Source of the DNA: JALYLC01 sp963743275
GTDB taxonomy: Bacteria; Actinomycetota; Thermoleophilia; Gaiellales; JALYLC01
Direction of reading: 5' to 3'
DNA: 64,000 nucleotides
NCBI GenBank assembly: GCA_963743275.1
Contig: CAVUPB010000007.1
Span: forward strand, 682,001 to 746,000
A model generated the notes under the pieces. It had not been told where the DNA came from, did no database searches, and was given only the letters and a program-made list of their open reading frames with translations. The translations under genes and the position numbers were made by a program. Shown piece by piece: positions 47,044-57,886 of this stretch (positions are counted from its first letter, which is position 1; each line of letters begins with the position of its first letter).

Positions 47044-48264
47044 TCAGGTCGCCGACACGACGCCGAGCGCTGCGACGCAGGCGACCAGGAGCGCCGTCGC
47101 GCACCAGGCCGCAGCGCGCACGAATGCGCGGTTCGCGTGCTCGCCCATGAGCTCGCGATCGCCCGAGAGGCGGTTGAGGACGACCAGCAGCGGTACGAGC
47201 AAGATCGCGTTGAGCGCCTGGCTGAGGTACAGCACGGCGATCAGCGGCAGCGAGGGGATCAGCACGATCGCGGCCGCGACCGCCATCGTGCCGAGGTAGC
47301 TGCCGTAGAAGATCGGCGCCTCGCGGAAGCCGTCGTCGAGCCGCGACTCGCTCCCGAACGTCTCGGCCACGGAGTACGCCGTCGAGAGCGGCACGATCGC
47401 GACCGCCAGCAGTGCGGCTCCCAGCAGCCCCGCCCCGAAGAGGCGCGCCGACCACGCGCCGGCGAGCGGCTCGAGCGCGATCGCGGCGTCGCGGGCGTCG
47501 TCGATCGAGCGACCGCTCACGTGCAGCGTCGCCGCGCAGGCGATGACGACGAAGAAGCCGATCACGCCGGTCAGGACCGCGCCCGCGACGACGTCGACGC
47601 GCTCGAGTCCGATGTCCTGCGGGCGCAGGCGCTTGTCGACGGCGTACGACTGGATGAACGCGAGTCCCCACGGCGCGATCGTCGTGCCGACGGTGGCCGT
47701 GACGAGCAGCACCTCGCTGCGGCCGAGCGAGAGCGACGGCACCACGGCTCCGCGCGCGGCCGCCGACCAGTCCGGGCCGGCGAGCCACCCCGCCAGCACG
47801 TACGCGCTCAGCGTCGCGGCGAGCGCCAGCAGGACGTGCTCGACGCGCTTGAAGCTGCCGCCGATCACGAGCCACGAGACGGTGACCGCGGCGGCGGGCA
47901 CGCTCACCCCGCGCGGGATGCCGGCGAGGCCGAGCGCCGAGGCGATGCCCGCGAACTCCGCCGCCGTCGTCCCGAGGTTCGCGACGACGAGGATGGTCGT
48001 CATCGCGACGGCGGTGCGCACCCCGAACCGCTCCCGGATCAGCCCGGCGAGGCCCTGTCCCGTGACGGCCCCGAGCCGCACCGCGATCGCGTGGTAGAGG
48101 ATGAGCATCGCCGTGGCGACGACGAGCACCCAGATCAGCGCGTAGCCGTGGTCGGCGCCGAGGATCGAGTAGGTGGTGATGCCCGCGGGGTCGTCGTCGG
48201 ACAGCCCTGCGAGCACGCCGGGCCCGAGCACGGCGAGGAAGGCGGCGAGGCGCAGCCGCGTCAT
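47044..48264 (-). CDS. NRAMP-family transporter of the Mg-type (NRMT-like)
   Basis: The 406-residue membrane protein has about eleven helices of the SLC11/NRAMP fold. In TM1 the canonical DPGN motif is DPAG (25-28), with Gly where the metal-binding Asn should be. In TM6 the canonical MPH is APW (TTIAPWG, 194-200), with Ala replacing the metal-binding Met. Loss of the sulfur ligand and a wider site are hallmarks of the Mg2+-transporting NRMT clade. Its ATG overlaps the stop of a PRC-barrel/MgtE_N-like gene (ATGA). Mg2+ or Mn2+ as substrate is inferred from these residues. Confidence 0.8.
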   Translation of the reverse strand: MTRLRLAAFLAVLGPGVLAGLSDDDPAGITTYSILGADHGYALIWVLVVATAMLILYHAIAVRLGAVTGQGLAGLIRERFGVRTAVAMTTILVVANLGTTAAEFAGIASALGLAGIPRGVSVPAAAVTVSWLVIGGSFKRVEHVLLALAATLSAYVLAGWLAGPDWSAAARGAVVPSLSLGRSEVLLVTATVGTTIAPWGLAFIQSYAVDKRLRPQDIGLERVDVVAGAVLTGVIGFFVVIACAATLHVSGRSIDDARDAAIALEPLAGAWSARLFGAGLLGAALLAVAIVPLSTAYSVAETFGSESRLDDGFREAPIFYGSYLGTMAVAAAIVLIPSLPLIAVLYLSQALNAILLVPLLVVLNRLSGDRELMGEHANRAFVRAAAWCATALLVACVAALGVVSAT

Positions 48265-48890
48265 CGCGGCGCCCGCGGGTAGCGGTGCCGCCGGCGCCGC
48301 CGCCGCGCGTAGCGGGCGACGGCGTCGCGGTGGCGCGATCGCCGCACGGTGCGCTCGGCGGCCGGCACGGGCAGCCGCGAGAGCAGATCCGCGACCGTCT
48401 CGCTGTCGAGCTCCTCGAGGTGCCGGCGCGGAGCGTCGAGCAGCAGGGCGCCGGCGGCCTCGCCCGGAAGATGGAGGCGGTCGATCGCCAGCAGGCGCGG
48501 CTCGAGCCGCGCCGCCAGCCGCGCGAGCCCCAGCCGCCGCAGCACCGCGGCCGCCCCGACCTCGACGGCGGCGACCTCGAGCCGCTCGCCGTCGGCGCGC
48601 AGGACGACATCGCCGACCCGCGTGACCCGCCGCCCCGCGAGATCGACGATCTGCCGGTCGAAGAGCGCCTCGCGCAACCAGGTCGCCTCGACCGCGCCCC
48701 CGCTCGCCGTCGCCACGAGGCCGGCGCCGCTCCACCCCGTCAGCCGCGCCGTCCCCCGATGCGTGCGCACGGCCACGACCCGCCACGACTCCCCCTCCCG
48801 GACGACCCCGAGGTCGCGCAACCGCACGCCCGCCCCATCGATCGCCACGGGCTTGCCGAACAGCGAGCTGGCGAGGATGGAGGTCGGCAC
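48261..48890 (-). CDS. PRC-barrel protein with MgtE_N-like tail, partner of the NRAMP transporter
   Basis: From the GTG at 48890 the product is 209 residues. Two PRC-barrel-like repeats cover about 1-55 and 60-115 (FGKPVAIDGAGVRLRDLGVV; LFDRQIVDLAGRRVTRVGDV). A helical section follows (HLEELDSETVADLLSRLPVP) like the N-terminal domain of the MgtE Mg2+ channel, and then a very basic tail. It may sense or gate Mg2+ transport with the coupled NRAMP protein. The start is uncertain because the frame is open upstream and no strong ribosome site is seen. Confidence 0.65.
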   Translation of the reverse strand: MPTSILASSLFGKPVAIDGAGVRLRDLGVVREGESWRVVAVRTHRGTARLTGWSGAGLVATASGGAVEATWLREALFDRQIVDLAGRRVTRVGDVVLRADGERLEVAAVEVGAAAVLRRLGLARLAARLEPRLLAIDRLHLPGEAAGALLLDAPRRHLEELDSETVADLLSRLPVPAAERTVRRSRHRDAVARYARRRRRRHRYPRAPR

Positions 48891-49071
48891 GCCCGCAAAC
48901 GATCGCGGATCGGCAGGACAGCCGGCGCCGCCTGCCACCGCAGCTCTTCCCGCTGCGGCCGCGCCGCCCGCAGCGGTCTTCGGGCCGCCGCTCTTGATCT
49001 CGTGAGAGATCCCGCCGGGTCGGCAAGCTGAGGCGGTTCGCCGAGTGGCGCGCACGGCGCGTGCCGTTCAC

Positions 49072-49173
49072 GAAGACCTCAGGTCGCGGACGCGACGGAC
49101 CTCTTGCGAGGTGAAGAGCGGTTCCTCGCCGGGGACGGGCGCCAAGTGGCACTCGCGGCGAGTGCCACTTGGC
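49072..49173. repeat. Divergent copy of the 62-kb repeat family, with a 33-bp palindrome
   Basis: Starting with GAAGACCTC it contains ACCTCTTGCGAGGT (49099-49112) and a perfect palindrome at 49141-49173: arms GCCAAGTGGCACTCGC and GCGAGTGCCACTTGGC around one base. The same blocks occur, further apart, in the tandem units near 62 kb. It lies in the 355-bp gap (48891-49245) between the PRC-barrel gene and a membrane protein gene. Apart from CCGCAGC/GCTGCGG near 48940, I see nothing else there. Confidence 0.7.
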
Positions 49174-49245
49174 CGACCCGCCAGGGCGCCGAGGATCGGC
49201 GAATGCCCCGATGCACGGTGCGGGCGCACGGGCGAGAATCGCCGT

Positions 49246-49704
49246 ATGAAACGACCCGATGATCGCCTTCCCCCATGGATGCCGCGGACGCCGCTCGGCT
49301 GGGCTCTGACCGCGATCGGTCTCGGCGCGCTCGTTGCCGGGGCCACGACGCTGCTCGTGCTCTTCGCCCTGCTGGCGCTCGCGCTTGCGCCGATCGTCGT
49401 CTGGCTCGCCTGGAACGTGCTCGACTTCGGGCACGCGATCGGCGCGCCCGAGGTCGGGTTCTGGGGCGCCCTGCTGCTGACGCTGTTCCTGGCCGGCGGA
49501 TTCGGCGTGCGGATCGGCGTCACGCTCGTCGTCTGGCTCGTCGATCCGGCGTGGCTGCACGGATCGGCGCGGCTGCACTGGCCGCAGGCGTCGCTGCGCG
49601 TGTTCATCGCGCTCGTGCTGCTGCTCGCCGTGGCGGCAGTGCCCGGCCGGCGCCGCGAGCGTCACGAGCGGCGTGCGCACCGCGATGCGGCGGACGCGCT
49701 CTGA
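49246..49704 (+). CDS. Hypothetical membrane protein
   Basis: The 152-residue protein has a polar N-terminus (MKRPDDRLPPWMPRTPLGW), three probable helices (about 20-58, 70-98 and 114-128) and an Arg/His-rich tail. I recognise no family. The ATG at 49246 is the first one beyond the repeat element. The frame itself is open through the repeat, which argues only for base composition. It ends one base before the stop of the convergent PPOX gene. Confidence 0.6.
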   Translation: MKRPDDRLPPWMPRTPLGWALTAIGLGALVAGATTLLVLFALLALALAPIVVWLAWNVLDFGHAIGAPEVGFWGALLLTLFLAGGFGVRIGVTLVVWLVDPAWLHGSARLHWPQASLRVFIALVLLLAVAAVPGRRRERHERRAHRDAADAL

Positions 49705-50139
49705 TCAGTCGGGCCGCTCGAACCGCCCGCTGCGCTCGCCGAGCAGGATGCGGAAGACCGCCCACGGCATGCCGGAGGTGTGGTGGAGGCCGTCCGGCAT
49801 GCTCGTCGCGCTCGCGACGAGCGGCGCCAAGCGCCGCTTGAGCAGGTGCATCGCGATCTCGGCTTCCTTCGCCTCGAGCTCGGAGAACGTCCCCATCGCG
49901 ATCACGGACTGCCAGTCGGAGAGGCTGCGCATGCGGTCGACCTCGAAGCACACCTCCGGATGGCTGCGCATCATGCGCAGCTTGAGGCCCTCGCGCGAGT
50001 GCCCGTAGATCGCCTCGCCGTCGTAGGCGTACGTGATCGGGACGATGTAGGGCCGACCGAACGCGTAGCAGCCGATCCTCCCGATCGCCTCGCTGCGCAG
50101 CACTCCGTCGATTTCCTCGGGGGTCAGCTCGCCGAGCAT
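49705..50139 (-). CDS. Pyridoxamine 5'-phosphate oxidase-like flavin-binding protein
   Basis: The 144-residue split-barrel protein has LTPEEIDGVLRSEAIGRIGC, RPYIVPITYAYDGEAIYGHS and CFEVDRM with WQSVIAMGTF, the pattern of PPOX/COG3467 flavin- or F420-binding proteins. Substrate is unknown. GGAGG precedes the ATG. It lies 28 bp downstream of the stop of the large ABC permease gene on the same strand. Confidence 0.85.
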   Translation of the reverse strand: MLGELTPEEIDGVLRSEAIGRIGCYAFGRPYIVPITYAYDGEAIYGHSREGLKLRMMRSHPEVCFEVDRMRSLSDWQSVIAMGTFSELEAKEAEIAMHLLKRRLAPLVASATSMPDGLHHTSGMPWAVFRILLGERSGRFERPD

Positions 50140-50167
50140 GGGGGGCCTCCTGTCGTGCGTTCGCGTC

Positions 50168-53146
50168 TCACTGGTAGTGAAGCGCCTCGGCAGGGTAGAC
50201 GTGCGATGCGCGGCGCGCTGGTGCGAGCGTCGTCAGCATCGCGACGCCGTACACGGCGAGGAAGATCAACCCGAGCGTGAGCCACGGAACGACGAACGGC
50301 ATGCCGGCCCAGCTCGGCTGGCGGCGGGTGTCGGAGATGACGTTGTAGCCGACCGCGAGGCCGAGCGCCGTGCCGGCGACGATCGCCGTCAGCGCGACGA
50401 AGGACGACTCGAGCAGGAAGCAGGCCTGCACCATGCCGCGGCGGAAGCCGATCGCGCGCAGGACGCCGATCTGCTGGCGGCGCTCCACGACCGAGCGTGC
50501 GCTGACCACGCCGAGCGCCGCGACGCCGACGATCAGCCCGAGGCCCATGAAGCCCTCGATCAGGCGGTCGAACGTCAGGCTCGCGGAGACGGCGTCCGCC
50601 AGCACCTTCTTGGCGGCGTCCGCCTGCATCCCGTTGGCCAGGAAGGCGGCCTCGAGCGACTTCGCGGTCGCGACGGAGTCGACCCCCGGCTTGAGCGCGA
50701 AGAGGTGCACGGTGGGCGTCACGCGAGGCCCGAAGGCCGCCGCGAGCGTCGACTGCGACGTCCAGATGCCGATCATCGTGAGCGGAGCGCGGTCGGAGAG
50801 CACGCCGATGACCGTCAGGACCACGCTCTTCCCGCTCTGGGGATCGGTCACGACGACGTCGATGGGCGAGAACGTCTTGTCCTCGAGATAGAGGCCCCGG
50901 AGCATGAAGTCGGACGTCGCGCCGAAGTTGAAGTTCTGCTTGCGCGGCACGACGAGTGCGTCGACGACGGCGAGCTTCGGATTGCGGCGCAGCGCACGCC
51001 AGACGTCGGCCGCCGTCCCGTAGCCCTTCGCCGTCGCCGCGAACGTGTACGTGGTGTGCGCGAAGAACGCGCGGTCGGCGCCGTGCACGACGTAGGACTG
51101 CGGGCCGGCGGTCGCGCCGACCTGCTGCGCGTCGATCGGCAGCAGCGACTGGTTCGAGATCGTGCGGATGTCACCGGCGCGCACGCCGGGGGCACGGGCG
51201 AGCGCGGCCCGCATGTCGCGGATCGGACTCGCAGGCGCCGTCGTGGCGCGGATGTCGAACCCGCCCGCGAACGTGTCGATGTTGTTGAACCCGCTCACGA
51301 ACGAGCCCGTGGTGATCGCGCCGCAGACGAGCGTGAACACGACGAGCGTGAACATCGCGAGCGTGACGCCCGTCCGGAAGCGGCTCGCGAGCGGGTAGGC
51401 GAGCGAGACCTTGAGCACCGGCGCGAGGCGTCGGTTGCGGCCGAAGACCTTCGTCAGCGACCCCAGCAGGACGTCGGCGTTGTACATCAGCGCCCAGCTC
51501 GCACCCACCACGATCGCGAGACCCGCGAGGATGAAGACCGAGAAGTTCGTCTTGAGGTCGCCGAGCAGCCAGCGGCTGACCGGGAGCACGAACCAGGCCA
51601 CGAGCGCAAGCCCCGTCGACGTGTAGACGAGGCGGTCGTTGACGCCCAGCGCCCGCGCGAGCGGGACGATGCTGAGGAGCACGGTCATGACGCCGAGGCC
51701 GAGCACGATCGCGTCCTTCGCGGACACCCCGGAGGCGATCAGCAGCGCCCCGGCGACGAGGCCGGCCGCGCCCAGCAGCCAGCGCGCGCGGCGCCTGCCC
51801 GTGGGCGGCGGATCCGCCTGGTTGCGGATCGCGCTGACGATGTTCATGCGGCTCACGCGCCAGGCCGAGAACGCGACCACCGCGAGCGTGAGCAGGACGC
51901 CGATCGCGTACGCGATGACGACGCTCGCCGGCTTGACGGAGAACTCCATCGTGACGTCGGCGACGTTCTCGAACACGCTCGCCATGGCGAGCACCATCAG
52001 ATAGGCGACGGCGATGCCGAGCAGCGCCCCGACCGCGGCCGCCAGCAGGTCGTAGGCCAGGCCCTCGAACAGGAACAGCTGCACGAGATGCCCCCGCCGC
52101 GTGCCGACGGCGCGTGCGATCCCGAGCTCGCCGCGCCGCTCGGCGGCGAGCATGACGAAGATCAGGAAGATCAGCAGGACGCCGGCCGCGATCGAGAACG
52201 AGCCGAACGTCGTGAAGAGCGACATGAACGCGGCGCCCTGCGTGTCGGCCTCCTGCAGCGCGTCCTGCTTGCTGTTGTCCGCCTCGAGCGAGAGCGGCGA
52301 CAGGATCGGGGCGAGCTTCGCCATGACGGCGTCCGTGGCCCCGACGCCGCCGCGGTTCGCGACGAAGACGAGCTTGATCGAGTCCGGCTTGCCGAGCAGT
52401 GTCTGCGCCTCGGCGAGCGGCATCAGCAACCCCTGGTCGGCCGTGCCGCTGCCGTGGTAGTTCACGATCGCGCGCACGGTGAAGGCCGCCGTCCTGCCCG
52501 CGGTGAAGACGCGCAGCGAGTCGCCGGCGCGCGCGTCGAGGTTGGAGGCCGCGTCCGCGTTGAGATAGACCTCGCCCGGGCGCAGATCGGCGAGCGATAC
52601 GGTGGCGGAGCCGCTGCGCATCGGACCGAACGCCCGTAGCGACTTCGCCTCGCCGCCGAAGAGCGTGACGCGCGGCTCGTTCTGGCGGCTCGTGACGTCC
52701 TGCACCGCGATCGGCTCGACGATCACCGGCGCGACGCCGGCGACGAGGCCCGAACCCCGCAGCGCCTTGGCGATGCGGGCGGCGTACTCCTGCGGGAAGT
52801 AGGAGGCACCCGCGGCGCCCGTGCTCTCGGGTGCCAGCGGGGCCTTGACGCCGAGCGGCGCGACGACCTCGTCGGCGCGGCCGAGCGCGGACACGGCGGA
52901 CGTCCGGATCGTGTGGCTCATCGTGTCCCCGGTCGCGAGCGCCGCGGCGATGATCGTCGTGCCGAGCATCGAGCCGGCCACGATCAGCGCGGTGCGAGCG
53001 GGGCGGCGGCGCGCGTTGCGCACGCCGAGGCGGAAGAAGGCGCGGTTGCGCATCGCCATGACGGCGATGGCGGCAAGCGAGATGCCGAGCACGGCCACGA
53101 GCACCGCGAGGACGGAGCCGATCGGGAGTCCGAACAGCTTGGTCAT
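50168..53146 (-). CDS. Large FtsX-type ABC transporter permease (two MacB/FtsX units)
   Basis: The 992-residue protein has about ten helices in two FtsX-like units. It begins MTKLFGLPIGSVLAVLVAV and NARRRPARTALIVAG. The first FtsX triple-helix block is at about 320-460 and the second at about 860-985, each with a large external domain before it. ERRGELGIARAVGTRRGHL and ERRQQIGVLRAIGFRRGM are the coupling helices. It is probably an exporter or extracellular signalling permease working with the ATPase at 53460. It is coupled by ATGA to an ABM-like gene. Confidence 0.9.
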   Translation of the reverse strand: MTKLFGLPIGSVLAVLVAVLGISLAAIAVMAMRNRAFFRLGVRNARRRPARTALIVAGSMLGTTIIAAALATGDTMSHTIRTSAVSALGRADEVVAPLGVKAPLAPESTGAAGASYFPQEYAARIAKALRGSGLVAGVAPVIVEPIAVQDVTSRQNEPRVTLFGGEAKSLRAFGPMRSGSATVSLADLRPGEVYLNADAASNLDARAGDSLRVFTAGRTAAFTVRAIVNYHGSGTADQGLLMPLAEAQTLLGKPDSIKLVFVANRGGVGATDAVMAKLAPILSPLSLEADNSKQDALQEADTQGAAFMSLFTTFGSFSIAAGVLLIFLIFVMLAAERRGELGIARAVGTRRGHLVQLFLFEGLAYDLLAAAVGALLGIAVAYLMVLAMASVFENVADVTMEFSVKPASVVIAYAIGVLLTLAVVAFSAWRVSRMNIVSAIRNQADPPPTGRRRARWLLGAAGLVAGALLIASGVSAKDAIVLGLGVMTVLLSIVPLARALGVNDRLVYTSTGLALVAWFVLPVSRWLLGDLKTNFSVFILAGLAIVVGASWALMYNADVLLGSLTKVFGRNRRLAPVLKVSLAYPLASRFRTGVTLAMFTLVVFTLVCGAITTGSFVSGFNNIDTFAGGFDIRATTAPASPIRDMRAALARAPGVRAGDIRTISNQSLLPIDAQQVGATAGPQSYVVHGADRAFFAHTTYTFAATAKGYGTAADVWRALRRNPKLAVVDALVVPRKQNFNFGATSDFMLRGLYLEDKTFSPIDVVVTDPQSGKSVVLTVIGVLSDRAPLTMIGIWTSQSTLAAAFGPRVTPTVHLFALKPGVDSVATAKSLEAAFLANGMQADAAKKVLADAVSASLTFDRLIEGFMGLGLIVGVAALGVVSARSVVERRQQIGVLRAIGFRRGMVQACFLLESSFVALTAIVAGTALGLAVGYNVISDTRRQPSWAGMPFVVPWLTLGLIFLAVYGVAMLTTLAPARRASHVYPAEALHYQ

Positions 53147-53460
53147 GGCACGGCGACCGCCGGCGCCTCGGCGATTGCGACGTCATAGGTCTCGCGGCCC
53201 GGCGGAGAGCGGAAGAGCGTCACGAACTTCGCGACCTGTGCTTCGTAGTGCCCGCTATCGAGGCCGGACTGCGCGGCTTCTTCGGTGCTCCAGAACGTGA
53301 GCACGAGCGCCTTGCCCTCGGGCGTGGTGAGCACGTACCCGCCCTCGTAGCCGTCGCGCTCGTGGAGCGCCGGGAGCACCGACGTGCGGTAGAGCTCGAC
53401 GGCCGCATCCATGCTCATGCGCACGGCGTCGACCTCGGCGAGTGTGACACGGGCAACCAT
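53143..53460 (-). CDS. ABM-type dimeric alpha+beta barrel protein
   Basis: The 105-residue protein (MDAAVELYRTSVLPALHERDG; GYVLTTPEGKALVLTFWST; YEAQVAKFVTLFRSPPGRE) fits the antibiotic-biosynthesis-monooxygenase-like ferredoxin-fold barrel. Members include small oxygenases and heme-degrading enzymes, but many are uncharacterised. It overlaps both neighbours by ATGA, sitting between the ABC ATPase and its permease, which suggests a role tied to the transporter, perhaps on its substrate. Confidence 0.75.
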   Translation of the reverse strand: MVARVTLAEVDAVRMSMDAAVELYRTSVLPALHERDGYEGGYVLTTPEGKALVLTFWSTEEAAQSGLDSGHYEAQVAKFVTLFRSPPGRETYDVAIAEAPAVAVP

Positions 53461-54193
53461 CAGTGGGCCTCCTGGAGCAGTTCCTCGCCGACGATCTCGC
53501 CGTCGACCATGCGCACGATCCGGTCCGTCGCCCGCCCGACCGAGATGTCGTGCGTGACGATCAGGAACGTCAGGCCGCGCTCGCGGTTGAGGCGGCGCAT
53601 GAGCGCCACGATCTCGGTCGCGTTCTCGCTGTCGAGGTCGCCGGTGGGCTCGTCGGCCCAGACGATCGCCGGGTCGTTGACGAGCGCCCGTGCGATCGTC
53701 GCGCGCTGGCGCTGCCCGCCCGACAGCTCGTCCGGCAGGTGCCGGGCGCGCTCGCCGAGGCCGACCATCTCGAGCGCCGCGAGCGCCTTGCGCCGCGCCT
53801 CGGCGGCTCCGACGCGCGCGACGAGCAGCGGCAGCTCCACGTTCTCGACGGCGCTCAGGATCGGCATCAGGTTGTAGAACTGGAAGACGAAGCCCATGCG
53901 GCGTGCGCGGTAGTCGGTGCGCTCGTCGTCGGACATGCCGGCCAGGCCCACTCCCTCGATCAGCACCTCGCCGCCGTCGATCCGGTCGAGGCCGGAGAGG
54001 CAGTTGAGGAGCGTCGTCTTGCCGGAACCGCTCGGGCCCATGATCGCGACCATCTCGCCGCGCCGGACCGACATCGTCACGCCGCGCAGGGCGTTGACCT
54101 GCAGTTCGCCGGTGTCGTAGCGCTTGTCGATCGCACGCGCCTCGACGATCGCGGCTGCCGGGGGCGCCGCCTGGAGCACATTCGCCCGCTCTG

Positions 54194-54206
<13 letters not shown>
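53460..54206 (-). CDS. ABC transporter ATP-binding protein (MacB/LolD type)
   Basis: The 248-residue ATPase has a 25-residue Ala-rich leader, Walker A GPSGSGKTTLL, Q-loop GFVFQFYNLMPILSA, signature LSGGQRQRATIARAL, Walker B AIVWADEPTGDLD and H-loop VTHDIS. It belongs with the two-unit FtsX permease encoded downstream. The ATG at 54206 has GAGGGG at good distance, and its promoter carries the shared palindrome/CCGATG element 60 nt upstream. Confidence 0.92.
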
Positions 54207-56767
<2,561 letters not shown>

Positions 56768-56788
56768 GGCCGGCGCGCTCGCGCCGGG

Positions 56789-57796
56789 TCAGCTCGCGAG
56801 CGTCGCGACGAGGACGGCCTTGATCGTGTGCATGCGATTCTCGGCCTCGTCGAACACGACCGACGCCGGCGACTCGAAGACCTCGTCGGTGACCTCGAGC
56901 GCGTCCATGCCGAAGCGCTCGGAGATCTGCTTGCCGACGGCCGTTCCGGCGTTGTGGAAGGCCGGCAGGCAGTGCAGGAACTTGACGTCGGGGTTGCCGG
57001 TCAGCGCGAGGACGCCAGCGTTCACCTGGTAGGGCGTGAGCAGGCGGATGCGCTCGGCCCAGGCCGCTTCCGGCTCGCCCATCGAGAGCCACACGTCGGT
57101 GGCGACCGCATCGCAGCCGCGCACGGCGTCGGCGACGCTCTCGGTGATCGTGATCGCGGCGCCCGTGCTCTCGGCGATCGAGCGCGCGAGGTCGACGAAC
57201 GACGCTTGCGGCCACAGCTCCCGCGGGCTCGCGATGCGCACGTCCATGCCGAGCTTCGCACCGCCGACGAGGTAGGAGTCGGCCATGTTGAAGCGCGCGT
57301 CTCCCAGGTAGCAGAACGACATCTCGCTGAGCGGCTTGGCGACGTGCTCGCGCAGCGTCAGGAAGTCGGCCAGGATCTGCGTCGGATGCCACTCGTCGGT
57401 GAGGCCGTTGTAGACCGGGACGCCGGCCCAGGCCGCGAGCTCGTCGGCGATGGCCTCGCCGAAGCCGCGGTACTCGATCGCGTCGTACATGCGGCCGAGC
57501 ACGCGAGCGGTGTCCTTGACGGTCTCCTTGTGCCCGATGTGCGATCCGCCCGGCCCGAGGTACGTGACGTGCGCCCCCTGGTCGTGCGCCGCGACCTCGA
57601 AGGCGCAGCGCGTGCGCGTCGAGTCCTTCTCGAAGATCAGGGCGATCTGCTTGCCGGCCAGCCGCTTCTCCTCACGGCGCTGCCACTTGGCGGCCTTGAG
57701 CTCGGCGGCGAGGTCGAGCAGGTAGGTCAGCTCACCGGCGGAGAAGTCGGTGAGCGTCAGGAAGTGGCGTCCCCGCAGGTCGGTGATGGTACTCAT
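56789..57796 (-). CDS. arcB: Ornithine carbamoyltransferase (probably catabolic)
   Basis: The 335-residue enzyme has the carbamoyl-phosphate site FEKDSTRTRCAF (STRTR at 59-63), WHPTQILADF, the ornithine-binding region with ADSYLVGGAKLGMDV and the HCLPAFHN loop. It interconverts citrulline plus phosphate with ornithine plus carbamoyl phosphate. Its place after an amino-acid antiporter and near carbamate kinase and arginine deiminase genes points to the fermentative arginine deiminase pathway (arcB) rather than biosynthesis (argF). A strong hairpin separates it from the antiporter gene. Confidence 0.93.
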   Translation of the reverse strand: MSTITDLRGRHFLTLTDFSAGELTYLLDLAAELKAAKWQRREEKRLAGKQIALIFEKDSTRTRCAFEVAAHDQGAHVTYLGPGGSHIGHKETVKDTARVLGRMYDAIEYRGFGEAIADELAAWAGVPVYNGLTDEWHPTQILADFLTLREHVAKPLSEMSFCYLGDARFNMADSYLVGGAKLGMDVRIASPRELWPQASFVDLARSIAESTGAAITITESVADAVRGCDAVATDVWLSMGEPEAAWAERIRLLTPYQVNAGVLALTGNPDVKFLHCLPAFHNAGTAVGKQISERFGMDALEVTDEVFESPASVVFDEAENRMHTIKAVLVATLAS

Positions 57797-57826
57797 GGCA
57801 TGGCCTTCCTGGTGGGAGGGAAATGT

Positions 57827-57858
57827 CCGGTGGCCGCCGCGTGGGCGGCGGCCACCGG
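57827..57858 (-). terminator. Strong hairpin between arcD and arcB
   Basis: CCGGTGGCCGCCGC (57827-57840) and GCGGCGGCCACCGG (57845-57858) are exact complements with a 4-nt loop. They lie between the arcD stop and the arcB start on the same strand. It could attenuate transcription into arcB or stabilise the arcD end of a shared mRNA. No U-tract is seen. Confidence 0.6.
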
Positions 57859-57886
57859 CTCTCGCGAGCTGCGGCTGGGATCGGGA

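Noticed and set aside
48938..48958. CCGCAGC...GCTGCGG inverted repeat upstream of the PRC-barrel gene.
   Set aside because: The half-sites are inverted relative to the shared palindrome and CCGATG is not at the right distance. It may only be a hairpin.
56789..57796. Anabolic argF as the identity of the carbamoyltransferase.
   Set aside because: Context with an APC antiporter, carbamate kinase and arginine deiminase favours the catabolic arcB role, though sequence alone does not separate them.
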